Part shown: in pieces, positions 1 through 7,529 of the stretch
How positions within the stretch are numbered: the first letter of the stretch is position 1
Layout of the letters: each line of letters opens with the position of its first letter
DNA from: Hyphomicrobiales bacterium
GTDB taxonomy: Bacteria > Pseudomonadota > Alphaproteobacteria > Rhizobiales > Devosiaceae
DNA: 41,964 bases
Direction: 5' to 3'
Assembly: GCA_026981645.1 (NCBI GenBank)
Contig: JALSII010000057.1
Location: 1-41,964, forward strand
The notes under the pieces: model-generated
Database searches by the model: none
The model's input: the letters and a program-made list of their open reading frames with translations, nothing else
What the model was told of the DNA's origin: nothing
Position numbers and translations under genes: made by a program

Positions 1-707
1 CCATGAAGGTTGAGGATGGTGTAGCGGTTGAAGCCGATGTCCTCGGCCGCATCGACGAGAAAGGCGATCGCGTCCTTGTGGTTCAGGATCATCTGGGCTT
101 CCAGGTGGGCGCGCCCTTCGGCTTCCTCCCCGAACTCGATCAGGCGCCTGGTGTCCAGCAACGAGTAGGTGTTGCCCTCGAGCCGGCTGGAGTTCCATGA
201 CAGATCGATCAGGAGCCGATCGAGAATGTGCCGGGCATAGGTTCCCGCCGGTTGCTCGGCAAAGTTGGGTCGGCCGACTTCGTGCAGGTGTGCGCGTTCG
301 GTTTCCGAGAGATATGCCGTGGCGTTCGGCTGGTAGGAGTCCAGGAAATCACGGTTGTAGCCGACCGGTTTTCGTGCGGCAGGAGGCTGAGCGAGGTATT
401 CCCTTATCTCGACGCCGGGATCTGACAGGGGAATGGCAACCTGTTCCTCATCGCCGTTCCGGCCGGTGCCGACGGAGACTGCCTCAGCGGCAGTTCGGGT
501 GGGCACATGGTACCGGGCCCACCGCCCACTGCCCTTCCTGCTCAGACGACCGGCATCCACAAGGTGCTTCAGCCGGTATTGCAGCGTGCGCCGGGGCAGG
601 CCTACGCCCAGGGCTTCGGATATCTCGCTTGCAGAAGCGCCATCGGGCTGCTTGCGTACGGCGTTCTCGATCGCGCGAAGATTGGTCTCGGAGATGTTCT
701 GTGCCAT
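1..707 (-). CDS. Fic family protein with N-terminal winged helix (3' end outside window)
   Basis: Reading leftwards from an ATG at 707 the frame stays open to the window edge, giving the first 235 residues of a larger protein. Residues about 8-65 look like a winged helix-turn-helix (ISEALGVGLPRRTLQYRLKH, then a wing ending in GRWARYH). Residues about 165-215 carry the Fic N-terminal signature SWNSSRLEGNTYSLLDTRRL followed by a helix with LNHKDAIAFL. The catalytic HPFxxGNGR loop would lie beyond the edge and cannot be checked. Fic enzymes usually transfer AMP from ATP to target proteins; proteins of this layout are thought to regulate their own promoter through the wHTH. The unusual array of TGCGCA palindromes just upstream fits autoregulation. 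The gene is probably part of a mobile island. The family call is secure from sequence; activity and target are unknown. Confidence 0.85.
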   Translation of the reverse strand, partial: MAQNISETNLRAIENAVRKQPDGASASEISEALGVGLPRRTLQYRLKHLVDAGRLSRKGSGRWARYHVPTRTAAEAVSVGTGRNGDEEQVAIPLSDPGVEIREYLAQPPAARKPVGYNRDFLDSYQPNATAYLSETERAHLHEVGRPNFAEQPAGTYARHILDRLLIDLSWNSSRLEGNTYSLLDTRRLIEFGEEAEGRAHLEAQMILNHKDAIAFLVDAAEDIGFNRYTILNLH

Positions 708-720
708 TGGGCTTCCCTGG

Positions 721-818
721 TTGCGCAGAATTGTATGCGCAGTTAAGCCGCCCTATGCGCAATAATCAAGACTATGCGCAACAAAACTTGCGCATGGAAT
801 CCAGGCGCAACATTGCGC
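721..818. promoter_or_regulatory. Array of TGCGCA palindromes upstream of the Fic gene (probable operator)
   Basis: Five exact copies of the self-complementary hexamer TGCGCA start at 722, 736, 756, 775 and 789. Most are extended to TTGCGCATA on one strand. Centre-to-centre spacings are 14, 20, 19 and 14, nearly symmetric. A sixth, inverted pair GCGCAA/TTGCGC lies at 805-818. Read towards the Fic gene, a -10-like TACAAT directly follows one copy, so a bound regulator would block the promoter. The wHTH of the Fic protein is the obvious candidate ligand, but this is inference from position. Confidence 0.6.
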
Positions 819-952
819 TGCATCGGCATGAGAACATCCGGGTTTCGGACCAGACATGGCGCTGCGTTGGCGGTGATGTTTCAGGCTTCGGCCGCTTGGG
901 TGCAAGCCTTTGAAATATTGCAATAAAATTACTCAATATCACTTTGCCCGCC

Positions 953-1000
953 GGTCTCATAACCTGAAGGTCGTAGGTTCAAATCCTACCCCCGCAACCA
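953..1000 (+). other. 3' fragment of initiator tRNA-fMet(CAT), probable att scar
   Basis: The segment reads as the 3' half of an alphaproteobacterial initiator tRNA: anticodon loop CTCATAA, variable stretch GAAGGTCG, T-arm GTAGGTTCAAATCCTAC, acceptor strand CCCCGC and encoded ACCA ending at 1000. No D-arm or 5' acceptor strand precedes it; upstream is AT-rich unrelated sequence. The 5' strand of the anticodon stem no longer pairs fully with the 3' strand (mismatches at both ends of the stem), so homology starts at about the anticodon loop. This is what remains at the far end of an element that integrated into the 3' part of a tRNA gene. With the tRNA on the plus strand, the element would lie to the left, including the Fic gene. 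Confidence 0.7.
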
Positions 1001-1023
1001 AATTATCCGTAAATTCAAAGAGT

Positions 1024-1046
1024 TACGGCGAAAAATGCCGTATTTT
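1024..1046 (+). terminator. Intrinsic terminator after the tRNA fragment
   Basis: Stem TACGGC/GCCGTA with a 7-nt loop is followed by TTTT. It sits 24 bases after the tRNA CCA end, as expected for the original tRNA-fMet terminator. That supports the view that DNA to the right of the scar was the original downstream flank. Confidence 0.5.
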
Positions 1047-1347
1047 CGTGCGAGAACATTCCCTGCATTCGACCGCAACAAACCGCAAACAAAGGCGGAA
1101 CAGGTCGTTCGATTTGCACAGAGCCGTTGGCGCTACGTTGGCGGTAGGTTCTGCGGCCACCTCAATGTCGGGGTCGGGCGGGGAGCGGAAGTTCGCTGCA
1201 CAAGCGAAGTGGGCAATGCCAGTTTGTCAAAGCAGGCTTTCGCTTTGGAGTTTCAACAGACACTGAGCGTCGCAGGCATCGACAATGGCCGCCGATCAAT
1301 CGATACTGAATTCACAGGTGTGCATTTTCTGAGAACTATTGGCAAAC
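1047..1347. other. Intergenic stretch, no recognisable feature
   Basis: About 300 bases between the tRNA terminator and the SEC-C gene. Short frames cross it on the plus strand, but none has a convincing ribosome binding site or recognisable protein similarity. The promoter of the SEC-C gene presumably lies here; I see no strong -35/-10 pair. Confidence 0.3.
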
Positions 1348-3492
1348 ATGCAAAAAGAACCGAGAACTGAGCGCGAGATATTCGACGACCTTGTGATGCT
1401 TTGCACGCGCCCAGGCTATGTCCATGCCATTGCCTACCTTTGCTTCCGGGACAATATCATCCGCTACAGAAAGGACGTTTCGGGAGAAGACTTTGCAAGA
1501 ATGCGATCATCCGAAAGGCTGATCCGCAACGAAATCAATGCTCTTATTGGTTGCATGGTCAAAGCAGAGCTCGATTGGTCACTCCCGGATCCGAAAGCAA
1601 TGAAGGAGTTGATCGAGTCGTCGGATAGCCTTCTCGCCGAATACCATGAGCGAATGACGGCAGATGCTTTTGCAGGTATGCCGGCTGAAGCGATCCAATC
1701 TGGTATTGACCCGACCCCCACCGGTGAAGCGCTTAGGGAAGCGGTATTCTATGCTGCAGAGTCCGCATACGTTTTTCAGTTTCGGGACATGGCGTGCCAG
1801 CGATACAGAAAAGACAGTGACTGGCTTGTTGAGCAAAAAGGCTATTCGCCAATTGACGCGCGTGAAATCTGCCAAGCGCTATTCGCATCCCAAAATCAGC
1901 GCATCACTACTACCCTTGCGGGACTGAGGAAGAAACCACCAACGGAATGGACAGTTTTGGAGGGTTTTCGGCTCGATATTGATGACATTGCTGCTCGATG
2001 CGGAAATGCCAAGGAGGATGTACAAAAATTCATTTCAGCTTTCACCTACACTGTGGATAACGGTCACAAAAATTATTTGCAAATCGATGATTTCAACGAG
2101 GTGGCTGTAACACCGATCTTGCAGGCTCCGAACGGCGCTCTGTACCTGCTTCAATATTATCCACTTGTGGAGGCGGTCTATGACAGCCCCTTCTATTGGT
2201 TCTCTGAAGACAGTGAGTATTTCCCCACCGCTGCCGGAAATCGCGGTGAATTCACTGAGACATTTCTAACTGAACGCCTCATTTCTATATTTGGAAAGGA
2301 CTCTGTCTTTGCCAACGTAGATGTCTACGAAGGGAAGAACCGAATAGGAGAAATGGATTGCTTAGTCGTGTTTGGTGAGTACGCAATGATCTTTCAGGCG
2401 AAATCTCAACGCCTCACCCTTCCGGCCAGAAAGGGAAAGCTTGAGAAGTTGAAAGATGATTTTGGACGTGCTGTCCAAAAGGCCTACGACCAAGCAGTTA
2501 CATGTGCCAGGACGATCCCCAAGGAAGACGTCCGATATGTATGCCCAGATGGACGGGAACCGGATCTTTCGCAAATTGAGCGTGTCTACCCAGTCTGCGT
2601 CTTGGCGGATCATTACCCGGCATTGGCTATGCAGGCGAGATCGTTTCTCAAATCCACGACTGACAGCCTGATTGGAGCGCCACTAGTTTGCGATCTCTTC
2701 CTGATCGACGTCGTTACTGAAATGTTGCCATCTCCACTACGTTTCCTCAGCTACATCACTTTGAGGGCTCAGTTTGGCGAAAAAATTCTAATTACCAACG
2801 AATTGGCTACATTTGGTTACTATCTGCGGCGGGGCCTATGGGTCGACGACGTTTATGACATGATATTGCTGGACGACAGTGTAGCAAGTGATCTTGATGC
2901 GGCGATGACCGTGCGAAGGGACGGGTTGCCGGGCAACGACACCCCAAAGGGCATACTCACGAAACTCCAAAATACCCGCCTTGGCAAAATAGTTGCGGAG
3001 GTTGAGCATGATCCCAATCAATTTTCCGTCGGCATGGGCTTATCCATATTAGAGATGGGAGAGGATTCGGTTCGAAAAGTGAGCTCCGCACTCGATCTCA
3101 TGATTAGGGATGCCGGGCGCACTGGTAGGCATCACGACCTGACCATACCACTTGAGCACAGAGACGCGGGTCTGAGCATTCATGTGAATGCCAATCCAAA
3201 TCGGGACGCTTCTGACAAGCTGCGTTCTCACATGCTATTCCGCAAGTACGCTCAAAGGGCGGGGAAATGGTTTGGGCTTTTGCTCGAACCAACGACTGGG
3301 AGACCAAGGTTTGGTGCCAAGGTTCGCTCACAACATACATTCGACTATGAGCTTGAGGCGATCACGGCCAAAGCAGCACCCCTCCAAAAGGTTGATGAGC
3401 TGCCTTCCCAATTAGCAAAGCGGAAGATCGGACGAAACGCTCCATGTCCCTGTGGTAGCGGAAAAAAGTTCAAGCGGTGTTGTCTCGAATAG
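1348..3492 (+). CDS. SEC-C motif protein with candidate PD-(D/E)XK nuclease core
   Basis: A 714-residue protein if started at ATG 1348; an in-frame TTG at 1339 is an alternative, and neither has a strong Shine-Dalgarno. The last residues (APCPCGSGKKFKRCC) are a classic SEC-C zinc-binding motif, often found at the C-terminus of proteins that bind nucleic acid or protein partners. In the middle, a segment with helix FTETFLTERL, strand IGEMDCLVVF and then MIFQAKS places Asp337 and Gln350-x-Lys352 as in Mrr/NERD-type PD-(D/E)XK nucleases. The N-terminal half is helical and unrecognised. Codon use and AT content look less GC-rich than the housekeeping genes to the right, and it lies beside a tRNA integration scar, so horizontal origin is likely. 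A defence or DNA-processing role is possible but unproven. The SEC-C call is secure, the nuclease call tentative. Confidence 0.75.
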   Translation: MQKEPRTEREIFDDLVMLCTRPGYVHAIAYLCFRDNIIRYRKDVSGEDFARMRSSERLIRNEINALIGCMVKAELDWSLPDPKAMKELIESSDSLLAEYHERMTADAFAGMPAEAIQSGIDPTPTGEALREAVFYAAESAYVFQFRDMACQRYRKDSDWLVEQKGYSPIDAREICQALFASQNQRITTTLAGLRKKPPTEWTVLEGFRLDIDDIAARCGNAKEDVQKFISAFTYTVDNGHKNYLQIDDFNEVAVTPILQAPNGALYLLQYYPLVEAVYDSPFYWFSEDSEYFPTAAGNRGEFTETFLTERLISIFGKDSVFANVDVYEGKNRIGEMDCLVVFGEYAMIFQAKSQRLTLPARKGKLEKLKDDFGRAVQKAYDQAVTCARTIPKEDVRYVCPDGREPDLSQIERVYPVCVLADHYPALAMQARSFLKSTTDSLIGAPLVCDLFLIDVVTEMLPSPLRFLSYITLRAQFGEKILITNELATFGYYLRRGLWVDDVYDMILLDDSVASDLDAAMTVRRDGLPGNDTPKGILTKLQNTRLGKIVAEVEHDPNQFSVGMGLSILEMGEDSVRKVSSALDLMIRDAGRTGRHHDLTIPLEHRDAGLSIHVNANPNRDASDKLRSHMLFRKYAQRAGKWFGLLLEPTTGRPRFGAKVRSQHTFDYELEAITAKAAPLQKVDELPSQLAKRKIGRNAPCPCGSGKKFKRCCLE

Positions 3493-3719
3493 CAAGCACT
3501 AAGAGTTACCTTTGAACGGTCTGATGAATTCCCGCTTTGGAATACCCGCGCTGCAGCATTGTTGATCGCGTTGAGTGTCCGCTAAGGGCCGAAAGCATCG
3601 AGCATCAACTCACCCCGGCAACGCCTCCCGCCTGTTTTGCCGGGACGCCGCCCCCCTTCGAAATCATAGGTTTATTCGACGCCAAGCTTACGCCTCATGT
3701 GCCGTCGAGGAGGCCGTTG

Positions 3720-3848
3720 ATGCCCGTTCACCTGACCGAATCCTGCCTGAAGAAACTCAAGCCCCGAGCCGCCGGTATCGCGTGGGTGATGCAAAAGCAA
3801 AAAACAAATCCCGCCGATCGGAGGTCAACGGGTGCCGCCCATTCTTGG
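3720..3848 (+). pseudogene. Remnant of tyrosine integrase N-terminus (frameshifted)
   Basis: A strong Shine-Dalgarno (GAGGAGG at 3707-3713) precedes ATG 3720. The peptide starts MPVHLTESCLKKLKPRAAG, the usual opening of phage/island integrases with a DUF4102-type N-terminal domain. After that the expected continuation (YRVGDAKAKN) is found in another frame, so a frameshift has occurred. The rest of the gene is missing; trkH ends 14 bases further on. It is the only recognisable content in the stretch 3493-3861. The integrase assignment rests on a short match and is tentative. Confidence 0.4.
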
Positions 3849-3861
3849 CAGGTCTTTTAGC

Positions 3862-5310
3862 TCAGCCCCGCCAGAAGCGCGGGGTGAACAACACCAGAAT
3901 AATCAGAATTTCCAGACGTCCCACCAGCATGCCGGCGGTCAAGAGCCATTTTGCCACATCAGAGAGGGGAGCAAAGCTTCCCGCAGGCCCGATAATGTCT
4001 CCCAGGCCCGGCCCGACATTTGAAATGGCGGTGGCAGCCCCCGAAAGGGCGGTCACAGGGTCCATGCCGGTGGCGGTCAGTGCGAGCGCCAGCACAAAAA
4101 AGCTCACGATATAAAGAAATACAAAACTCTGCACCGAAATGGAGACGCTTTCAGGCAATGGCTGGCCATTGTAGCGTTTTACATAAACCAGTGAGGGAGT
4201 GAAGATTTGGCGCACATGCTGATAAAGGTCCCGGGCCAGTACCTGAAAGCGGAAAATCTTGATACCGCATGAAGTGGAACCTGTGCAGCCCCCAACAAAA
4301 GTCAGCACGAAAAATACTGATGTCGCCCATGGCCCCCATGCACCATAATCAACGGTTGCATAGCCCGTGCCTGTCATCACCGAGGTCACGGAAAACAGCG
4401 CATGCCTGAAGGCTTCCTCCCCCTGATAGATATTGCCCCGAACCTGCACAATCATCATGCCAAGGGTCACGGCCAGCAACAGATAAAAGAAAGTGCGCAC
4501 CTGAGAATCCGCGAAGAGGCGCTTCCAGTGCCCGTATTGCATAGCACCCAAATAAAGCGCAAAAGGCAACGCTCCCAAAATCATGAAAGTGACGCTGGTA
4601 TAGTCAATGGCAATAGATTGGTAGGATTCAATGGAACCGTTCCGGGTGGAAAAGCCCCCTGTTGCCACCGTGGTCATGGCATGCACGATAGCATCGAACA
4701 GGCCCATGCCGAAAAACCAGTAGGCGGCGGCACACACAACGGTCAGGATACAATAAATCAGGGTCATGCCCCCGGCAATCTGGGCGGCCCGCGGCAGGAT
4801 TTTATCCGGCGTTTCAAAGGCCTCCGCCTTGAACATCTGCATGCCACCCACCTGCAGCATGGGCAGAACGGCAATAGCCATCACCACGATGCCCAGGCCT
4901 CCAAACCACTGCAGAAGCCCGCGCCACAGCAAGATGCCCGGAGGCGCACTATCAAGGGTGGTAATAACGGTGGCCCCGGTTGTGGTTATGCCCGACATGG
5001 CTTCAAAAAGCGCATCAGTGAAACTCAGATCAAGATCCGACCAGTAAAGGGGCAGTGACCCGAAAAGGGTCAACACCACCCAGATGAGCGCGGTGAGCAA
5101 AAAGGCCTGCCTCAGGGTAAGCGTCTCAATTTTTCCGGCTGAGGACGCCCACAAACCGGCGCCGCACAGGGTGGTGACAAGGGAAGCGCCCACAAAAACA
5201 CGCCAGTCCTCATGGCCCACGACAGCGTCGGCAATGGCGGGCAGCAGCATGGTAAGCCCGAGCGCGGCAACCAGCGCGCCGATAATGGTCAGAATTGAAC
5301 GAAAACCCAT
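3862..5310 (-). CDS. trkH: TrkH family potassium uptake protein
   Basis: A 482-residue inner-membrane protein, the length typical of TrkH. It is the ion-translocating subunit of the Trk potassium uptake system and works with a cytosolic TrkA regulator, which is not encoded here. The four pore-loop repeats are visible as SGITTTGAT, TTVATGGFSTRN, TSVMTGTGYAT and AISNVGPGLGDI, each with the selectivity-filter glycine. The motif FVGGCTGSTSCGIKIFR is diagnostic of the family. The N-terminus begins with a hydrophobic helix, and start ATG 5310 is preceded by AAGGG at a somewhat long distance. It is transcribed away from the phosphatidyltransferase gene, sharing a 173-base divergent region. Nothing looks truncated. 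Confidence 0.96.
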   Translation of the reverse strand: MGFRSILTIIGALVAALGLTMLLPAIADAVVGHEDWRVFVGASLVTTLCGAGLWASSAGKIETLTLRQAFLLTALIWVVLTLFGSLPLYWSDLDLSFTDALFEAMSGITTTGATVITTLDSAPPGILLWRGLLQWFGGLGIVVMAIAVLPMLQVGGMQMFKAEAFETPDKILPRAAQIAGGMTLIYCILTVVCAAAYWFFGMGLFDAIVHAMTTVATGGFSTRNGSIESYQSIAIDYTSVTFMILGALPFALYLGAMQYGHWKRLFADSQVRTFFYLLLAVTLGMMIVQVRGNIYQGEEAFRHALFSVTSVMTGTGYATVDYGAWGPWATSVFFVLTFVGGCTGSTSCGIKIFRFQVLARDLYQHVRQIFTPSLVYVKRYNGQPLPESVSISVQSFVFLYIVSFFVLALALTATGMDPVTALSGAATAISNVGPGLGDIIGPAGSFAPLSDVAKWLLTAGMLVGRLEILIILVLFTPRFWRG

Positions 5311-5483
5311 TTGCGCCCGTTGCCCTTATGAGAGGTGCAATTTGACCCAACTTTAGCCCGCCCGCAAGGAAATTGCTCCAATTGCATTCTGAGGAGAGTA
5401 CAGGAATGGTGTGAAAAGAGTTGATTGAGGCGTGAACGGGTCCGGTGTTATGGGACTGGGGGCTGAATACGGGGGCATAACTA

Positions 5484-6113
5484 ATGCTTGATGGTGCCAT
5501 GCGCAAGATTATCGACCCGCCTTTGAACCGGGTTGGCAAGTGGCTGGCCGCCATGGGAGTCAGTGCCAATTCGGTGACCCTTGCCGGGCTGGCTCTGGGC
5601 CTGCTGGCAGCAATGCTGATTGTTTTTGGCAACTATTCAGCCGCGCTTGTTTTTGTGTTGCTCTCCCGCCTTGCCGATGGTCTGGACGGGGCGATCGCCC
5701 GCGCTACCCGAAGGACTGATTTTGGCGGTTATCTGGATATTGTTGCGGACTTTTTATTCTATGGTGCAATTCCGTTGGCTTTTGCCATCGCCAACCCGGA
5801 GGAAAACGCCATTGCCGCCGCTGTGCTGCTGCTGAGCTTTTATGTCAATGGCGCAACATTTCTGGGCTATTCTGCTCTGGCGGAGCGCCACGGGCTGTCC
5901 ACCAAGGATAGGGGCGAGAAAAACCTCTATTTCACCGATGGATTGCTCGAGGGCACCGAGACCATCGCATTTTTTGTGGTCATCTGCGTCTGGCCCGAAT
6001 TCTTTGTGCTACTGGCCTATATCTTTGCCGCCGCCACGTTCTACACCTCGATTATGCGGGTGCTGCGCGCCCGTCGGCAGTTCTCGGGCACAACGGAAGA
6101 TGAACCGGAATAG
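5484..6113 (+). CDS. CDP-alcohol phosphatidyltransferase family protein
   Basis: A 209-residue integral membrane enzyme that joins a CDP-linked lipid or alcohol to a second alcohol in phospholipid synthesis. The family signature DGx2ARx8Gx3Dx3D is complete (DGAIAR, then G, D and D in GGYLDIVADF), supplying the metal-binding aspartates. About six hydrophobic helices follow. The sequence LNRVGKWLAAMGVSANSVTLAG before the motif is typical of PgsA/PssA-like proteins, but the exact acceptor alcohol cannot be read from sequence. ATG 5484 has GGGGGC 9 bases upstream. It is convergent with metZ, with only 18 bases between the two stops. Confidence 0.9.
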   Translation: MLDGAMRKIIDPPLNRVGKWLAAMGVSANSVTLAGLALGLLAAMLIVFGNYSAALVFVLLSRLADGLDGAIARATRRTDFGGYLDIVADFLFYGAIPLAFAIANPEENAIAAAVLLLSFYVNGATFLGYSALAERHGLSTKDRGEKNLYFTDGLLEGTETIAFFVVICVWPEFFVLLAYIFAAATFYTSIMRVLRARRQFSGTTEDEPE

Positions 6114-6131
6114 GTGCCCAGGGTCCGTGAC

Positions 6132-7337
6132 CTAGATCTGGTCCAGCCCGAAACCAAGGTCGGCTATCAGATCATCGGCGTCCTCCAGCCCCACCGAGAG
6201 GCGCAGCAAACCGTCACTGATATTGAGTTCGGCCAGAACCTCGTCGCTGAAACGCTGATGGGTGGTGGTCGCGGGGTGCGAGACGATGGATTTTGCATCT
6301 CCCAGATTGTTTGAAATCAGAAAAATCGCCAGAGCATCGGCAACTTTGAATGCTTCTTCCTGTCCGCCTCTCACCTCAAATGACACCATGTTGGAGCCGC
6401 CGCTCATCTGCTTTTTTGCCAACTCATATTGGGTGTGGCTTTGGTGAAAGGGATACATCGCCTGGCTGACCTTGGGGTGCCCGGCCAGAAAATCAGCAAC
6501 CTTTGCGGCATTTTTTGTCATCTGGCGCACCCTCAGGTCCAGTGTCTCCAGCCCCTTGAGCATGATCCAGGCATTGAACGGGCTGATAGAGGGGCCGGTC
6601 TGGCGGATGATGGTGTGAATATCGCCCCCGATAAGTTCCTCCGAACCTAAAATGATGCCGCCCAACGCCCGGCCCTGTCCGTCTATATGCTTGGTTGCCG
6701 AATAAACCACCAGGTCAGCACCAAGTTCGAGCGGTTTCTGCCAGACAGGAGTGGCGAACACATTGTCCACCACCAGCACCGCGCCATGGGCATGGGCGAT
6801 GTCCGCGACCGCTTCGATATCCACCAGATCAAGGGTCGGGTTGGTGGGGGTTTCAAGAAAAACAAGTTTTGTTTCAGCCCGCATGGCCTTGGCAAAATTC
6901 TCCGCTCGCCGCCCGTCAACCAGCGTTGAGGTGACCCCCCAGCGCGGCAGATAATCCTCGACCACAAACCGGCAGCCTCCGAACAGGGCGCGGGAGGCCA
7001 CCACATGATCACCCGCTTTTACCTGAGCCATCAGGGCGGTGGTAACCGCCGCCATGCCCGTGGCCGTGGCCCGCGCCGCTTCTGCTCCCTCAAGCTGGGC
7101 CATGCGGTTCTGAAACATCTCTACGCTGGGATTGGAAAAACGCGAATAGATGAAGCCCCCCTCCTCTCCCTTGAACCGGGCTTCGGCCATGGCGCTGTCG
7201 GGGTAGGTGAAACCTGAATTCATATATATGGCCTCGGAGGTCTCTCCGTGCGGGCTGCGCTCCTGTCCCGCATGCACCGCAATGGTCCGGGCCCCGCGTT
7301 TTCTGATTTCACTGAGCGGGTTTTTTTCGCGGGACAT
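6132..7337 (-). CDS. metZ: O-succinylhomoserine sulfhydrylase MetZ
   Basis: A PLP-dependent enzyme of the Cys/Met metabolism family, 401 residues, that makes homocysteine from O-succinylhomoserine and sulfide in methionine synthesis. Lys216 in YSATKHIDGQGR is the PLP Schiff-base lysine, and DNVFATP holds the Asp that contacts the pyridine nitrogen. The segment GEEGGFIYSRFSNP is the usual substrate/cofactor region. I chose ATG 7337 over the longer frame because GGAGA lies 10 bases upstream and homologues start with a similar SREK-like segment. The longer frame would read through the SAM-II riboswitch and its terminator hairpin, which is implausible. Presence of SAM-II upstream supports a methionine-pathway role over cystathionine gamma-synthase. 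Confidence 0.94.
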   Translation of the reverse strand: MSREKNPLSEIRKRGARTIAVHAGQERSPHGETSEAIYMNSGFTYPDSAMAEARFKGEEGGFIYSRFSNPSVEMFQNRMAQLEGAEAARATATGMAAVTTALMAQVKAGDHVVASRALFGGCRFVVEDYLPRWGVTSTLVDGRRAENFAKAMRAETKLVFLETPTNPTLDLVDIEAVADIAHAHGAVLVVDNVFATPVWQKPLELGADLVVYSATKHIDGQGRALGGIILGSEELIGGDIHTIIRQTGPSISPFNAWIMLKGLETLDLRVRQMTKNAAKVADFLAGHPKVSQAMYPFHQSHTQYELAKKQMSGGSNMVSFEVRGGQEEAFKVADALAIFLISNNLGDAKSIVSHPATTTHQRFSDEVLAELNISDGLLRLSVGLEDADDLIADLGFGLDQI

Positions 7338-7356
7338 ATTTTCAAGTCTCCAAAAC

Positions 7357-7379
7357 AAAAAACCGACCATGCGGCCGGT
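7357..7379 (-). terminator. Attenuator terminator in metZ leader
   Basis: On the minus strand, ACCGGCC pairs with GGTCGGT around loop GCAT (7 bp including one G-U pair), followed at once by TTTTTT. It lies between the SAM-II aptamer and the metZ ribosome binding site, so it can stop transcription before the gene. Confidence 0.75.
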
Positions 7380-7384
7380 TCACT

Positions 7385-7439
7385 GGTCGTTTAGCAATTT
7401 TTTTTAAGTGGCTGCAATCAGACCGGCCAAATCACCACT
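7385..7439 (-). promoter_or_regulatory. SAM-II riboswitch upstream of metZ
   Basis: The minus strand carries the SAM-II consensus: GGTGATTT, then TTGCAGCCAC, an A-rich run, and GCTAAA. P1 is formed by AGTGGT (7439-7434) and GCCACT (7412-7407). The pseudoknot can pair GGTC of loop 1 (7424-7421) with GACC (7388-7385). SAM-II elements are known in alphaproteobacteria in front of metA, metX and metZ genes. SAM binding is expected to reduce metZ expression. The segment GGCCGGT inside loop 1 is perfectly complementary to the 5' arm of the following terminator, giving a ready antiterminator. Confidence 0.92.
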
Positions 7440-7446
7440 GAAGACG

Positions 7447-7475
7447 ATGTAAAACCTTTTAGCGCTTGGCGTCAA
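7447..7475 (-). promoter_or_regulatory. Promoter of metZ riboswitch transcript
   Basis: On the minus strand, TTGACG (7475-7470) and TTACAT (7452-7447) are separated by 17 bases. Transcription would begin close to 7440, directly at the 5' edge of the SAM-II aptamer. Confidence 0.55.
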
Positions 7476-7529
7476 TCACAAGGGTTGCTAACCAATGCAG
7501 CAACGGGTTTCAAATCGGGTTTTTATATA

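Noticed and set aside
197..913. Plus-strand frame of 238 codons
   Set aside because: It runs antisense to the Fic gene, which has clear protein motifs on the minus strand; the plus-strand product is Arg/Ser-rich with no recognisable domain.
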